A stretch of DNA of 64,000 bases from Calothrix sp. NIES-3974 (GTDB lineage: Bacteria > Cyanobacteriota > Cyanobacteriia > Cyanobacteriales > Nostocaceae), in NCBI RefSeq assembly GCF_002368395.1, contig NZ_AP018254.1, forward strand, positions 2,790,001-2,854,000. The letters are read 5' to 3'. The translations under genes and the position numbers were made by a program. Of the stretch, positions 29,260-38,474 are shown piece after piece. Each line of letters starts with the position of its first letter. Position 1 is the stretch's first letter. The notes beneath the pieces are model-generated. The model saw only the letters and a list, made by a program, of their open reading frames with translations. It did not search any database and had not been told where the DNA came from.

Positions 29260-29331
29260 TTCCAGCATAACATACTCACTTAGGAATTAATCCTAAACTG
29301 TAACTTATCCCAGACAAATCGAGGTAATTGT

Positions 29332-29952
29332 ATGTTCAATTTTTATATAGTTAGATTTTTATCCATGTTGATGATAGGATTTTTTTTCTTTGTTACTCCA
29401 CTCCATGCATCACAGTTAGATGAGAATTTGCAATCACAACTTGTGAACTTACCATTTCATCCCCATGTCATGACTGTATATTGTCAGATATTATCTGGAG
29501 AAGATGGTATAGACTCTTGTAATCTCGCACTTAAATTCTATCCAGATAATGATACCTGATGGAACAATCGTGGTGAAAAACTATTTTCATTAGGTCGCTA
29601 TCATGAAGCTTTAACATCCTATAATCATGCATTATTAATTAATCCTGAATCTTCTTTAGTTTTAGCCAATCGCTGTGGTGTTTTAAGTAAACTAGAAAAG
29701 TATTCTCAAGCACTAACTTCCTGTAGTTTTGCTCTAAAAGGAGACCAAAGATGGGGTAAAACAGGAGAAGCTTTAGCTTGGAATAATCAGGGTGATGTAT
29801 TATTTAACTTAGGTCGTTACCAGGAGTCTTTAGCGTCTTTTGACCGAGCTTTAGCAATTGTTCCTGATAATCAATCTATTCAACGCAACAGAGAACTTGT
29901 AATTCAACAATTAGACTTAATAAGTGGTAATCACTCTCAATCCCTGGAATAA
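29332..29952 (+). pseudogene. Secreted TPR protein gene interrupted by an in-frame TGA
   Basis: The open frame would encode 206 residues. It begins with a signal peptide (MLMIGFFFFVTPLHAS) and continues into clear tetratricopeptide repeats (WNNRGEKLFSLGRYHEALTS; WNNQGDVLFNLGRYQESLAS). A single TGA at 29557-29559, just before a TGG, cuts it after 75 codons, while the same frame stays open and TPR-like until TAA at 29950-29952. So it is a recent nonsense change, a sequencing error or readthrough. It follows the PepSY gene by 72 bp and may end the isiB operon. Function unknown. Confidence 0.75.
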
Positions 29953-30168
29953 ATATACCAGATAAAGAAACATAGGAATTAGGTAGTAGTCAAAACCCGG
30001 ATTTATCAGTAATCCCTAAAACTTCCAGGGAGTAGGAGGTAGTAGAGAAGTCAACCATTACTCAACGCTTATAACTTACTTATGGGAAATGCAGAGTAAG
30101 TCCAGGAATTAGGAATTTTACATAAAAAACCGAATTACTATGAATTATTTTTCCTGAATGATTTGTCC

Positions 30169-30912
30169 TTAATTCTGTATTTTTGTATTATTAGCTTGAT
30201 GATGGTTAAAAGCGGAATAATTCCAGAACTTTAATACCTGATCAGCCACTTTCTCCGGGTAAAAATAATGAAAAAAATGACTTCCTTGGGGACATTCCCA
30301 AATTACATCCTGTGGTTTTAGCCATTCTCTCCAACCATGTAATTCCGGATAACTCACAATGGGGTCAGTTTTACTTCCACATACCATTAATGGCATGGAT
30401 ACACTACCTTTGGATATTTTTTCTATTTGTAATAAAGAGTGGGATAGGGGTATATTATCTAAATCTTGACTGAAAATATTCACTAATCGATGGGATTGAC
30501 AGGGTAATTTCTCACGAAATAGATTATAGACAGTATTCAGTAAAACTTGTTGACGACTGAGGGAAAATAACTTACGCTGTTGGTAGTAATGAGCGTGCCA
30601 TGTATTTGCTGGTTGAACTGCAACCGCTAGCAAGGTTAAGGAACTAACTAACTCTGGATAGCGACGTGCAAAAAGTAAAGCTATCACCCCTCCAACTCCG
30701 TGACCAATTAAATGAATTGGACGCTTATTTTGCTTAATGATATTTAACAACAAGCAAACAGCAACCTCACTAGAACCACCTTCATCTACTGTTTGATGGT
30801 ACTCCCATCTGGCGATCGCAGTATATTGAGACAAGTAATTTAACACCGGTTCATCCAAAAATCTCAGTGCTGGACTAGCGCTAACCCAAAGCATATTCAA
30901 ATTAATAGACAT
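30169..30912 (-). CDS. Second IsiC-like alpha/beta-hydrolase-fold protein
   Basis: A 247-residue paralogue of the 27410-28141 protein, similar along the whole length (shared WEY, LIGHG, ALLFARxYP, TWHxxYY, PLMVC, SHFFH/NHFFH). Here too the elbow is LIGHGVGGVIALL, with glycine for the nucleophilic serine, while the Asp (GSKTDPIVS) and His (GSHFFHYFYPEK) are kept. It is transcribed opposite to the isiB operon. Two copies with the same replacement argue against a random loss of function. Substrate and role are unknown. Confidence 0.8.
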   Translation of the reverse strand: MSINLNMLWVSASPALRFLDEPVLNYLSQYTAIARWEYHQTVDEGGSSEVAVCLLLNIIKQNKRPIHLIGHGVGGVIALLFARRYPELVSSLTLLAVAVQPANTWHAHYYQQRKLFSLSRQQVLLNTVYNLFREKLPCQSHRLVNIFSQDLDNIPLSHSLLQIEKISKGSVSMPLMVCGSKTDPIVSYPELHGWREWLKPQDVIWECPQGSHFFHYFYPEKVADQVLKFWNYSAFNHHQANNTKIQN

Positions 30913-31702
30913 TCTTTTGACTCCAGTAGGTTATTTCTTCTCACACAGATGATTCCCTCTGTTTTTCATCCTCGACCCATTCCCCAACAATTGCTGGAAA
31001 TCAGGGATGACTATAAACCTGTAGCATCCCAACTCCATTTCTGTCAGGGGAGTAGTAGGTAGTTATAACCACTCCGCTTCCATTTTCTAGGTTAGATTAC
31101 TCCCAAGCTAATGATTATTTTTTGCAATAGTTTATAGGTAATATCATAAAGCATTTAGAAGCGAAAAATGTGTACCCTGGACATATTTTTTGTTTCTAAA
31201 TGTAAATTTACCTCAATTACACATCAACTTGACTGAGGTCAACCTGTAAAACCATGATTATCACAAGGATAGAAACCATCACTGGAATAGATAAATTTAC
31301 CTGCGAAGTGTCAACCTAGTACCATATGGTTTGATACTTGGATTTAGAGAGTATTTATACTTATCCATCAATACCAATCTTATCAGTATTGTTTCCTAAT
31401 AATCTGCAAATCTTCCATTTAGTGCAAAGTATAATCCAAAATCCTTCAGTGAGCTTTCCTGTAGCTACCTTATCTACAGTCAACTTTGGGAAGCTCAACA
31501 ATAAGCGCGTTCTTGGAAGATAAATCGATGAATTCACCTATACATAGGAAAAACTCCATATCGCTTATGCTCCGTCACGACATGGAGTTGGCTATCAACT
31601 CTGATCTGCTTGTTCACTACTTCAGTTACTTTTATCTACCCAAAGCAAGAGTAACTATCTGTAATCAATACAAAAAAGTGCAATTAACCCAATAACCGTA
31701 TT
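30913..31702. other. Long intergenic region, no gene seen
   Basis: A 790-bp spacer. Overlapping ORFs of about 60-70 codons on the plus strand (31338-31523, 31486-31695) have no recognisable features and shifted composition, so they are not called. I looked for an isiA remnant and found none. The end nearest 31702 is downstream of the HLIP gene. Confidence 0.4.
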
Positions 31703-31888
31703 TTATAAAATACCCCAGAAGTGAAGAAATCCTTTATTTGCAAATATCTCAATTAGCACTGCTGCTAAAAATCCAATCATTGCCAAACGACCATTCCAAA
31801 TCTCCGCTTGGGGAGTGAAACCCCAAACCCAACCATTGCGATCGCCCCCTGCAATTTTTTCTGTACTCACTTTTGTTGTGTCTGTCAT
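31703..31888 (-). CDS. High-light-inducible protein (one-helix chlorophyll-binding)
   Basis: A 61-residue HLIP/SCP. The single transmembrane helix carries the chlorophyll-binding motif [19 protein letters not shown] (Glu and Asn-Gly-Arg ligands) near residue 29. HLIPs bind chlorophyll and carotenoid and protect photosystems and chlorophyll biosynthesis during high light, oxidative or iron stress. The N-terminal 25 residues are soluble and stromal/cytoplasmic. It is divergent from the superoxide dismutase gene, fitting a stress region. Confidence 0.93.
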   Translation of the reverse strand: MTDTTKVSTEKIAGGDRNGWVWGFTPQAEIWNGRLAMIGFLAAVLIEIFANKGFLHFWGIL

Positions 31889-32311
31889 CTTTTGTACTCC
31901 AAACTACAATCTGTGAACTTATGTAAATTATTATAGCTATAATTTTTCAATAAATCAAGTATTTATTTTGATAATTTTTTGGGACTTACTCATCCAGTTT
32001 ACTAATAATCCGTTCTTAAAGATTAGGGAAAATAATTTTAATCATGCCTTAATTCCCTTATGCTCCTGTTTTTGGGTTGTGAATAAATATATTGAACATC
32101 AAGAATTATTGACATAATTTAGCAATAGTTAAGAGTGGCTACGTAATTTCAAGGGTTTAAGACTTTAGATATTGCTCATGCTAGGTTGAATATTGCTGGA
32201 TTGCATTTATACTTAGTATTTCTCATCGTTGCGTTATATTTTGATAGATTTTTCTATTGAAAGTTTTGATATATTTATCTATCAAAAGTAATTCCCTGGA
32301 GGAGAAGTGTT
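31889..32311. promoter_or_regulatory. Divergent region with two inverted repeats before the SOD gene
   Basis: A 423-bp spacer between the HLIP and SOD genes. Two successive dyads lie just upstream of the SOD ribosome binding site: 32239-32262 (TTTTGATAG-N6-CTATTGAAA) and 32264-32287 (TTTTGATA-N8-TATCAAAA), centres 25 bp apart. They look like a tandem operator. A strong GGAGGAG site lies at 32298-32304. The binding protein is unknown; the nearby SufR-like regulator is one candidate. Confidence 0.55.
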
Positions 32312-32929
32312 ATGGTCTTTGAATTAAAGCCTTTACCCTATGCAACGGATGCGCTAGAACCCTATATAGACGCACAAACAATGCAAATTCACCACGGTTT
32401 TCACCACGGTGGTTATGTCAACAACTTAAATGCTGCATTAGCAGATTATCCAGATTTGCAAAGTAAAAGCATTGCAGACCTGATTAGAGATTTGAACAGT
32501 TTACCGGAAGCGGTACGGAATGGGATACGGAATAATGGAGGAGGACACTTCAACCATTCTATTTTCTGGACTTTGATGGGTCCAAATTGCGGAGGTGAAC
32601 CGACGGGAGAGATTGCTGAAGCCATCAAAGATAACTTTGGTGACTTTGAGAACTTCAAAACCCAATTTAATGATGCAGGTGCAAAACGCTTTGGTAGTGG
32701 TTTTGTTTGGTTAGTAAGGAATACAGCAGGTAAGTTAGAAATTATGAGTACTCCGAACCAGGATTGTCCTTGGACAGATGGAAATTTTCCGATCATGTGT
32801 AATGATGTTTGGGAACACGCTTACTATCTCAAGTATCAAAACCGTCGTGCAGAGTATTTGAAGCAATGGTGGAACACGGTGAATTGGTCGGAAGTGAATA
32901 ATCGGTTAGCGATGTCTACGCAAATGTAA
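32312..32929 (+). CDS. sodA: Superoxide dismutase, Mn-type, soluble
   Basis: A 205-residue Fe/Mn-family superoxide dismutase. Metal ligands are His27, His82, Asp165 and His169 (DVWEHAYY). Residues that separate Mn from Fe enzymes favour manganese: the active-site Gln is in TPNQD (Gln150), Gly stands at the GGGH position before His82, and [10 protein letters not shown] and YLKYQNRR are Mn-type signatures. It starts at residue 1 of the mature fold, with no N-terminal membrane anchor like that of some cyanobacterial SodA proteins. The ATG has a perfect GGAGGAG 7 bases upstream. Metal use is inferred and a cambialistic enzyme is possible. Confidence 0.9.
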   Translation: MVFELKPLPYATDALEPYIDAQTMQIHHGFHHGGYVNNLNAALADYPDLQSKSIADLIRDLNSLPEAVRNGIRNNGGGHFNHSIFWTLMGPNCGGEPTGEIAEAIKDNFGDFENFKTQFNDAGAKRFGSGFVWLVRNTAGKLEIMSTPNQDCPWTDGNFPIMCNDVWEHAYYLKYQNRRAEYLKQWWNTVNWSEVNNRLAMSTQM

Positions 32930-33037
32930 GTGTTTCACTGGTTAGGATTTGGAGACGTGGTAAAATGCTGCGTCTTCTGAGATTGTATTTTCTGTTGTCA
33001 CCGATAGTGTGAAAAAGATATTAGAACTGGAAATTCT

Positions 33038-33514
33038 ATGAAAGACAAACATCTTACCGGGAATTCACATAAATATATACAGCAAAGAGTTTTCCGGGTT
33101 ATCAGTTTAAGTTTGATGAATGTTATTTTTTATGGTGTAGTGGGGTGGTGTTTAGGTTTATTGCAGATAAATCTGATTTTTTGGGGTTTGGGGATTTTTC
33201 TTTATCATTATTATTTGGTAAATTTAGAGTATCAAGAGAAATTTAATGTGCAAGGAAATTACCAGCAGCAAAAACCACTGGTAGTGATGATTTCCGGTTT
33301 ACTTGCGAGCGCGATCGCAATGGCAGTTCAACAGACAAAACCAAGTTTCAGTATATACGAATCCGTTGCCATTGGTTTGGTGACAATCATTAATTCCTGG
33401 ATTGGGGTGAAACTGAAATTTCATCTGTGGAGTTATCAGCGATCGCTCGTCTATTCTACAGGTTTAGCTGAGTTAGGGTTATTGCTAGGAAATTTAATTC
33501 AGATCCAAAGCTAA
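33038..33514 (+). CDS. Hypothetical four-helix membrane protein
   Basis: A 158-residue protein, not recognised. Hydrophobic segments lie at about residues 20-40, 44-60, 82-100 and 110-125 with a last one near 140-155, so it is likely an inner-membrane protein. A Tyr/His-rich patch (FLYHYYLVNLEY) lies between helices 2 and 3. It follows the SOD gene by 108 bp and precedes the SufR-like gene on the same strand, so it could belong to the same transcription unit. Confidence 0.6.
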   Translation: MKDKHLTGNSHKYIQQRVFRVISLSLMNVIFYGVVGWCLGLLQINLIFWGLGIFLYHYYLVNLEYQEKFNVQGNYQQQKPLVVMISGLLASAIAMAVQQTKPSFSIYESVAIGLVTIINSWIGVKLKFHLWSYQRSLVYSTGLAELGLLLGNLIQIQS

Positions 33515-33613
33515 TCAATCAACAGATATAAACAGAAAAAGCCGCTTTTCTCCTTTCCCCTGTATCCCAGTATCCTAATATATAGACATTCCCCGACAGT
33601 CTATCCAGGTGAT

Positions 33614-34306
33614 ATGGGTAAATTTGCGACAATTGAGCGTGTACGAGTAAAAAATGGAATTATACAATTGCTAAAATGGAAAGGAGCGCAGACAGCTACA
33701 GACCTAGCACAACAATTAAAGGTGTCACCAATGGCAATTCGTCAACACCTGCAAAATCTTTTCTCAGAGGAATTAGTCAGTTACCAGGAATTAAAGCAAG
33801 CTGTTGGTCGTCCATTAAAATTATGGCAATTAACAGAAAAATCCTTAAATTTGTTTCCCAATCATCATGCAGATTTAATAGTTCAGTTATTAGAAAGTGT
33901 CACCAGTGTATTTGGGGAACTTGGATTAGAATTATTAATTCAAGAGCGTACTCAAGCCCAAATTCAAGCCTATTTACAGCAAATAGCACCCCATCTCAAT
34001 ATTCGAGAAAAGGCGAATATACTGGCAGAAATTCGCACTCAAGAAGGGTATATGGCAGAATTAATTGAAGTCTCAAAAATAGAATTATTACTAGTCGAAA
34101 ATCATTGTTCAATTTGCACTGCTGCTCAAAATTGTTCCCTGTTGTGTGATTCAGAATTAAAAATATTTAGACATATTTTAGGAGATGAGGTACAAGTGGA
34201 AAGGGTAGAACATATTCTAAATGGTTCCAGACGTTGTACCTATCGAATTCGATTAATACAGCAATCACAAATAGATTGTGAACAAGCAGCAAATACGATA
34301 TTGTGA
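33614..34306 (+). CDS. SufR-like Fe-S cluster-binding transcriptional regulator
   Basis: A 230-residue regulator. An N-terminal winged helix-turn-helix (about 15-75; TATDLAQQLKVSPMAIRQHL, then GRPLKLWQLT) is followed by a coiled-coil/effector region. A C-terminal Cys cluster has Cys165, Cys168, Cys174, Cys178 and Cys208, including C-x12-C and a distant Cys in GSRRCTYRI. This matches SufR, a 4Fe-4S repressor of the suf operon that senses Fe-S status. No suf genes are adjacent here; instead a SOD and an unknown membrane protein precede it. It may be a paralogue devoted to oxidative or iron stress genes. Confidence 0.8.
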   Translation: MGKFATIERVRVKNGIIQLLKWKGAQTATDLAQQLKVSPMAIRQHLQNLFSEELVSYQELKQAVGRPLKLWQLTEKSLNLFPNHHADLIVQLLESVTSVFGELGLELLIQERTQAQIQAYLQQIAPHLNIREKANILAEIRTQEGYMAELIEVSKIELLLVENHCSICTAAQNCSLLCDSELKIFRHILGDEVQVERVEHILNGSRRCTYRIRLIQQSQIDCEQAANTIL

Positions 34307-34617
34307 GTTTAAAGGGTGTTGTCGAGGTGAGGAAATCAAGACAGAGATATTATGGTGCCTTTGATTACCATAGTAAGCGGTTTACACTTCAGCAATATCC
34401 TCAAGGTAACAGGAAGCCTGTTTGGTCTTTGGTCAAATATAATTATCATTGCGATCGCATTTGTTACCTCATTTGAGATAATTGGTATTATCTCGACTTG
34501 AATCCATGCAAAAAAACTGCCGACGACATCCTCAAATATCGCCAGCAGTAATACTCTTGACTTTTCCAGTTTCTTCGCACACCGAGTTGGGATAGCGACA
34601 TAACTGTTATTCATCGC

Positions 34618-36186
34618 CTACACATTTAAATCCTGAAAAAATTGAACTAACCATTCCTTCACACTACGGGTAGCTCGACAGTCGTCTTCGTTGTATCTTT
34701 GGATGAGTTTGAGTAAATTGCGATCGCCAGTTTTCAACCATTGGTCATACCAGTAAATACACTTAGCTCCACTGGCTTCTGGGTCACGCCAACTAAATCC
34801 TAACCACCGAGCGATCGCTTTGAGGGCATAACTTTCGATAGGTAAGGCTACATTCCGGGTAAGTTCTTCGTAAATATCAATAAATCGATTTAAAACCGGA
34901 ATCACGCTATTTTGCCGGGTGCGATATTGTTGAGCCAATCGTTTGACGGTATCAAATTCATAGACACAAAAATGGTATACTGGTGCTTGGGGGTAAGCCC
35001 ACATTAATTCGAGAAAATCCTGCCAAATTGACTTTTCTTGGTCGGGATGTTCAGCTAAGAAAGAATAAAATTTTTCCTGGTGATTTTGACGATTAACTAC
35101 TAACACACCCAACAGGTAATTTAAATTTAAATCGGGTTGGGCTTCAATATCAAAATAAATCTCATATTCCGATGTGGAGGTAATAATTTCCTGAATTCTA
35201 CCTAATTGGGGACGCAAATTCGCTAAGGTGTATAAATCAGATACCCCATTGGGAAACTTAGATAGGGGTTCGGGAAGCAGGAGGGGACGATTTTCCAGCA
35301 AAGATTGGGCTTGTAATACTAAGCGAGGAGCCACATCGCCATCAAAACCGGGTAAACTAGCTAACAGTTCTGGATTCGCGTTGGCGAGGGATTCTGGGGT
35401 TGTGATACCGAGGTTTTGCAGTTGGGTGTAACGACCTGGTGTCACCCCCGGTAGCAAGGAAAGATGACGTTGGGTTTGGGCTGTCGCATAACAATCACTG
35501 TACCAGTGACACAAACTACATTTTTGTCGGGAAATAAACACTTCCGGTGCTTCCTGTGCTACCAGTGTTTCCAGACATTCCCGAAGTAGGATTTGGGTCT
35601 GGGGTATCCATCTGGATAAATCAACCGGATAATCGCTATCCTTACCCCGTAACATTAATAACGCTGTTTTCGGGGTGACACCTTGAATTGCTGCCAGAAT
35701 TTGGGCATGGAAGGCCGCCACAACTTGATATTCCTGCTTCGGACGCTTTCCCAATTCTATACTAGCAGGAATGTACGCCCAGTCACCAAAACGGGATTTG
35801 CCTGGGACTTTAATCAATAAATCGGGATTACTGATAAGGGTGATGTTGTCAAAATTATCAACATCATCCAGTTTCTCGGTAATTTCCGCTATTACCGGAA
35901 TTTCTCCATAGCGGATAGTTAAAGTACCATCGTATATACAATCCGTCCCCCTTTGCATCAATTCAATTGTTTCCGTGATCGCAGCAGTTCGATTTTGATG
36001 GGGAGATTGGGGACGAGAATACCTCCACCGCGTTAATATTTGCCGTTGACGAGCAAGCCGATCATTTTGGAGTTTGATTAGTAGGTCAGTCGGTGCATCT
36101 CGACGCTGAACATCATAACGAACATCTAGGTAGGAACGGCGTTGACAGCGTTGATATTGTAACAATAGCTCGGCATTTATGAACAT
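34618..36186 (-). CDS. TM0106-family RecB-like nuclease
   Basis: A 522-residue protein of the TM0106 family of RecB-like putative nucleases. The N-terminal half has the RecB-like/PD-(D/E)XK region with LQYQRCQRRSYLD near residue 10 and a Cys cluster (CSLCHWYSDC) near residue 230. The middle has helix-hairpin-helix-like segments (LQNLGITTPESLANANPELL). The C-terminal part resembles an RNase H-like exonuclease fold (EIYFDIEAQPDLN near 345, DTVKRLAQ, and terminal RYNEDDCRATRSVKEWL). Start is put at ATG 36186, because the upstream extension of 29 codons lacks family features. Cellular role is unproven, probably DNA metabolism. Confidence 0.85.
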   Translation of the reverse strand: MFINAELLLQYQRCQRRSYLDVRYDVQRRDAPTDLLIKLQNDRLARQRQILTRWRYSRPQSPHQNRTAAITETIELMQRGTDCIYDGTLTIRYGEIPVIAEITEKLDDVDNFDNITLISNPDLLIKVPGKSRFGDWAYIPASIELGKRPKQEYQVVAAFHAQILAAIQGVTPKTALLMLRGKDSDYPVDLSRWIPQTQILLRECLETLVAQEAPEVFISRQKCSLCHWYSDCYATAQTQRHLSLLPGVTPGRYTQLQNLGITTPESLANANPELLASLPGFDGDVAPRLVLQAQSLLENRPLLLPEPLSKFPNGVSDLYTLANLRPQLGRIQEIITSTSEYEIYFDIEAQPDLNLNYLLGVLVVNRQNHQEKFYSFLAEHPDQEKSIWQDFLELMWAYPQAPVYHFCVYEFDTVKRLAQQYRTRQNSVIPVLNRFIDIYEELTRNVALPIESYALKAIARWLGFSWRDPEASGAKCIYWYDQWLKTGDRNLLKLIQRYNEDDCRATRSVKEWLVQFFQDLNV

Positions 36187-36863
36187 TTGATGGCTGGCGA
36201 ATTTTCGGTTGGGAATATAGGGAACAGGAGACAGAATCCAGGATATCAGGGGAGCGGAGGTATATATATTCAAGCGGTTAGCTGTTTAGTTGTTAGCCAG
36301 ACTAGTTAGAGAGCATTGTGGTTACTTCCAAAGTACATAATGATTAGCGTTTCCAGAATACGGGAGACAGGAGGTATTTAACCCGGATTTCTCACAAAAC
36401 CCTAAAACTCATGGGGAATAGGGAGTAATCCGTGACGGGAGTAGAAGGAAAATCAATCCGTTACTCAAGGCTTACAACTTACTCGCTCAAAATCCAGGCT
36501 AAGACTTTCGGGGGTGGGAAGTAGGGGAGAACTTTTGGGAGCAGGAGAAGAAAATGTATCAAAATTTGAGTGAAATGGTATATAAGTGCATTTTAAAATC
36601 CAAAATCTCAAATCCCAAATCCCATTCAGGGTATTTTTGAACAAAAAAACGCCCTATTACCAGTATAAAACCAGATTTTAGTGTATTTGAAATCACTCAA
36701 AAACCTAATTTTTGTATCAAATTCGGGGGACGGTGGGCCAAGATATAGCAACTTAGGTTATTATCCATTCCATCCTTCAATAGTTCCTATCTCCCTTCCG
36801 CCAATCCTTAGAACGGAACTATATCCTGTATCCTGTATTTTGTATCCTGTATTTCCATTCCCC
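36187..36863. other. Divergent intergenic region with heptamer repeats
   Basis: A 677-bp spacer. It holds AAATCTC/AAATCCC heptamers (about 36596-36627) and a TATCCTGTATCCTGTATTT run (36822-36855) directly before the cystine lyase start. GGGAGTAGGAGG-type purine heptamers also occur. No gene was found. Confidence 0.5.
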
Positions 36864-38033
36864 ATGAATTCCCATCGTGACCAATTTCCTGGACTCAAAA
36901 ACAAGTTCTATTTTAATTATGGCGGACAAGGAACTATGCCTCAAGCAGCGATTGATGCCATATTTCTAGCCCATCAGCAAATCCAGGAACTAGGTCCCTT
37001 TAGTAATTCGATGGTACCGTGGATTGAACAGACAACCGAGAAAACGAAGACAGCTTTAGCTGATTTATTGCGTGTCACCCCAGATACTATTACTTTGACA
37101 GAAAATGTCACCGTCGGTTGTAATATTGCCATGTGGGGGATTGATTGGCAAAAAGGCGACCATTTACTATTAACCGACTGCGAACATCATGCGGTGGTAG
37201 CGATCGCCCAAGAAATTTCCCGTCGTTTTGGTGTAGAGGTGACGACCTGTCCGATTTTAGCAACCTGCAATCAGGGAGACCCACCCCAAATTATTGCGGA
37301 ACACCTGCGTCCGCAAACTCGATTAGTAGTTGTGAGTCATGTATTGTGGAATACAGGGCAAGTTTTGGAATTAGACACCATTGCCCAACTTTGTAATGCA
37401 AATGGAACCCGTTTGTTAGTGGATGCAGCGCAATCGGTGGGGGTTCTACCTTTAGATTTATTTAGTTTAGGGGTAGATTTCTATGCCTTTACTGGTCATA
37501 AATGGCTGTGTGGTGCAGCTGGTTTAGGGGGATTATATGTCCGTCGGGAATTACAGGAAACACTACGTCCGACCTTCGTCGGTTGGCGCAGCACTCCCAC
37601 AGACATCAACGGTCAGCCCACAGGTTGGCATCGCGATGGACGTAAATACGAAATCGCCACCTCCGATTATCCATTATGGCAGGGTTTGGTCAGTGCGATC
37701 GCAGTTCATGAGCAATGGGGAAATGCCAATCAACGTCACAAACAAATTTGCACCAATAGCCGTTACCTTTGGGAACAACTTCAACAAATACCCCAGGTTA
37801 AATTGTTACTAACTTCCCCACCCCGAAGCGGTTTAGTCTCTTTTCAAATTGACAGTAACGACCCCCTAATTCACAGCCATCTAGTCAAAAAACTCGAATC
37901 CCAAAGGATTTATCTCCGCACCATTGCTCACCCCAATTGTGTCCGTGCTTGCGTCCATTATTTCACCCTCAAATCCGAAATAGACACCCTAGTTGAGGCT
38001 GTTAAATTTTTTTTAAGATTGTCAAATAAGTAG
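36864..38033 (+). CDS. L-cysteine/cystine C-S lyase (C-DES type)
   Basis: A 389-residue PLP enzyme of aminotransferase class V. It closely resembles the Synechocystis cystine lyase C-DES: FPGLKNKFYFNYGGQG at the start, LTDCEHHAVVAI, VSHVLWNTGQV, the PLP-Asp in LLVDAAQS (Asp187), and the Schiff-base lysine Lys213 in FTGHKWLCGAAG. C-DES cleaves cystine to pyruvate, ammonia and cysteine persulfide and can supply sulfur for Fe-S clusters in vitro. Start ATG 36864 gives the family N-terminus; the 61 upstream in-frame codons run through heptamer repeats. A cysteine desulfurase is less likely because the Cys loop of SufS/IscS is not evident. Confidence 0.87.
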   Translation: MNSHRDQFPGLKNKFYFNYGGQGTMPQAAIDAIFLAHQQIQELGPFSNSMVPWIEQTTEKTKTALADLLRVTPDTITLTENVTVGCNIAMWGIDWQKGDHLLLTDCEHHAVVAIAQEISRRFGVEVTTCPILATCNQGDPPQIIAEHLRPQTRLVVVSHVLWNTGQVLELDTIAQLCNANGTRLLVDAAQSVGVLPLDLFSLGVDFYAFTGHKWLCGAAGLGGLYVRRELQETLRPTFVGWRSTPTDINGQPTGWHRDGRKYEIATSDYPLWQGLVSAIAVHEQWGNANQRHKQICTNSRYLWEQLQQIPQVKLLLTSPPRSGLVSFQIDSNDPLIHSHLVKKLESQRIYLRTIAHPNCVRACVHYFTLKSEIDTLVEAVKFFLRLSNK

Positions 38034-38120
38034 CAAACTTACTCCCTTGATACAGAGGGAGTAGGGTGTAGGCAAAAACCACTTTCATTTTTCTATTCCC
38101 TGTTCCCCACTCCCTAACCA

Positions 38121-38474
38121 TCAAAAATACAGACTTTCAGCTTTACAGTAAATACGATTAGGTGGTTGATCAAAATACCCTAACAAGGAAGGACAAAACC
38201 AACTTTCGATTTTATTTTCAATCCAGCAATACCATTGACCACTGTATTCGGTTCGCATCCAAATTAATTCCGCTTGATAACCTAAAAAAGGAGTATCTGA
38301 AAACAGCAACCGAAACCCTTCATCAACGGTGGGTATATCTCGAACTAAAATATCAATAATTTCTGGCGCACCACCGACAAAAGGTTCTTGGGAAAAACCA
38401 ATTTGTGCGTCATCAAATACCCATATTCCCCGGTGACGATAGGGATATATTTGCATAATTAAGGAATTTTTCAT
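38121..38474 (-). CDS. Conserved hypothetical protein, DUF6717-like
   Basis: A 117-residue soluble protein. The pattern IYPYRHRGIWVFDDAQIGFSxEPFVGG, then RLLFSDTPFLGYQ and WYCWIENKIESWFCPSLLxYF, matches a family I recall as DUF6717, function unknown. It is rich in Trp, Tyr and Phe and has no signal peptide. It is convergent with the cystine lyase gene, with an 87-bp gap. Confidence 0.7.
   Translation of the reverse strand: MKNSLIMQIYPYRHRGIWVFDDAQIGFSQEPFVGGAPEIIDILVRDIPTVDEGFRLLFSDTPFLGYQAELIWMRTEYSGQWYCWIENKIESWFCPSLLGYFDQPPNRIYCKAESLYF

Noticed and set aside
30913-31702. Possible isiA remnant near the iron-stress genes
   Set aside because: No chlorophyll-binding CP43-like residues could be read in any frame.
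34336-34614. 92-codon minus-strand ORF between the SufR-like and nuclease genes
   Set aside because: It has no recognisable family, and the plus strand also has a hydrophobic short frame (34352 onward, ending at a TGA). Neither could be preferred; possibly a decayed gene.
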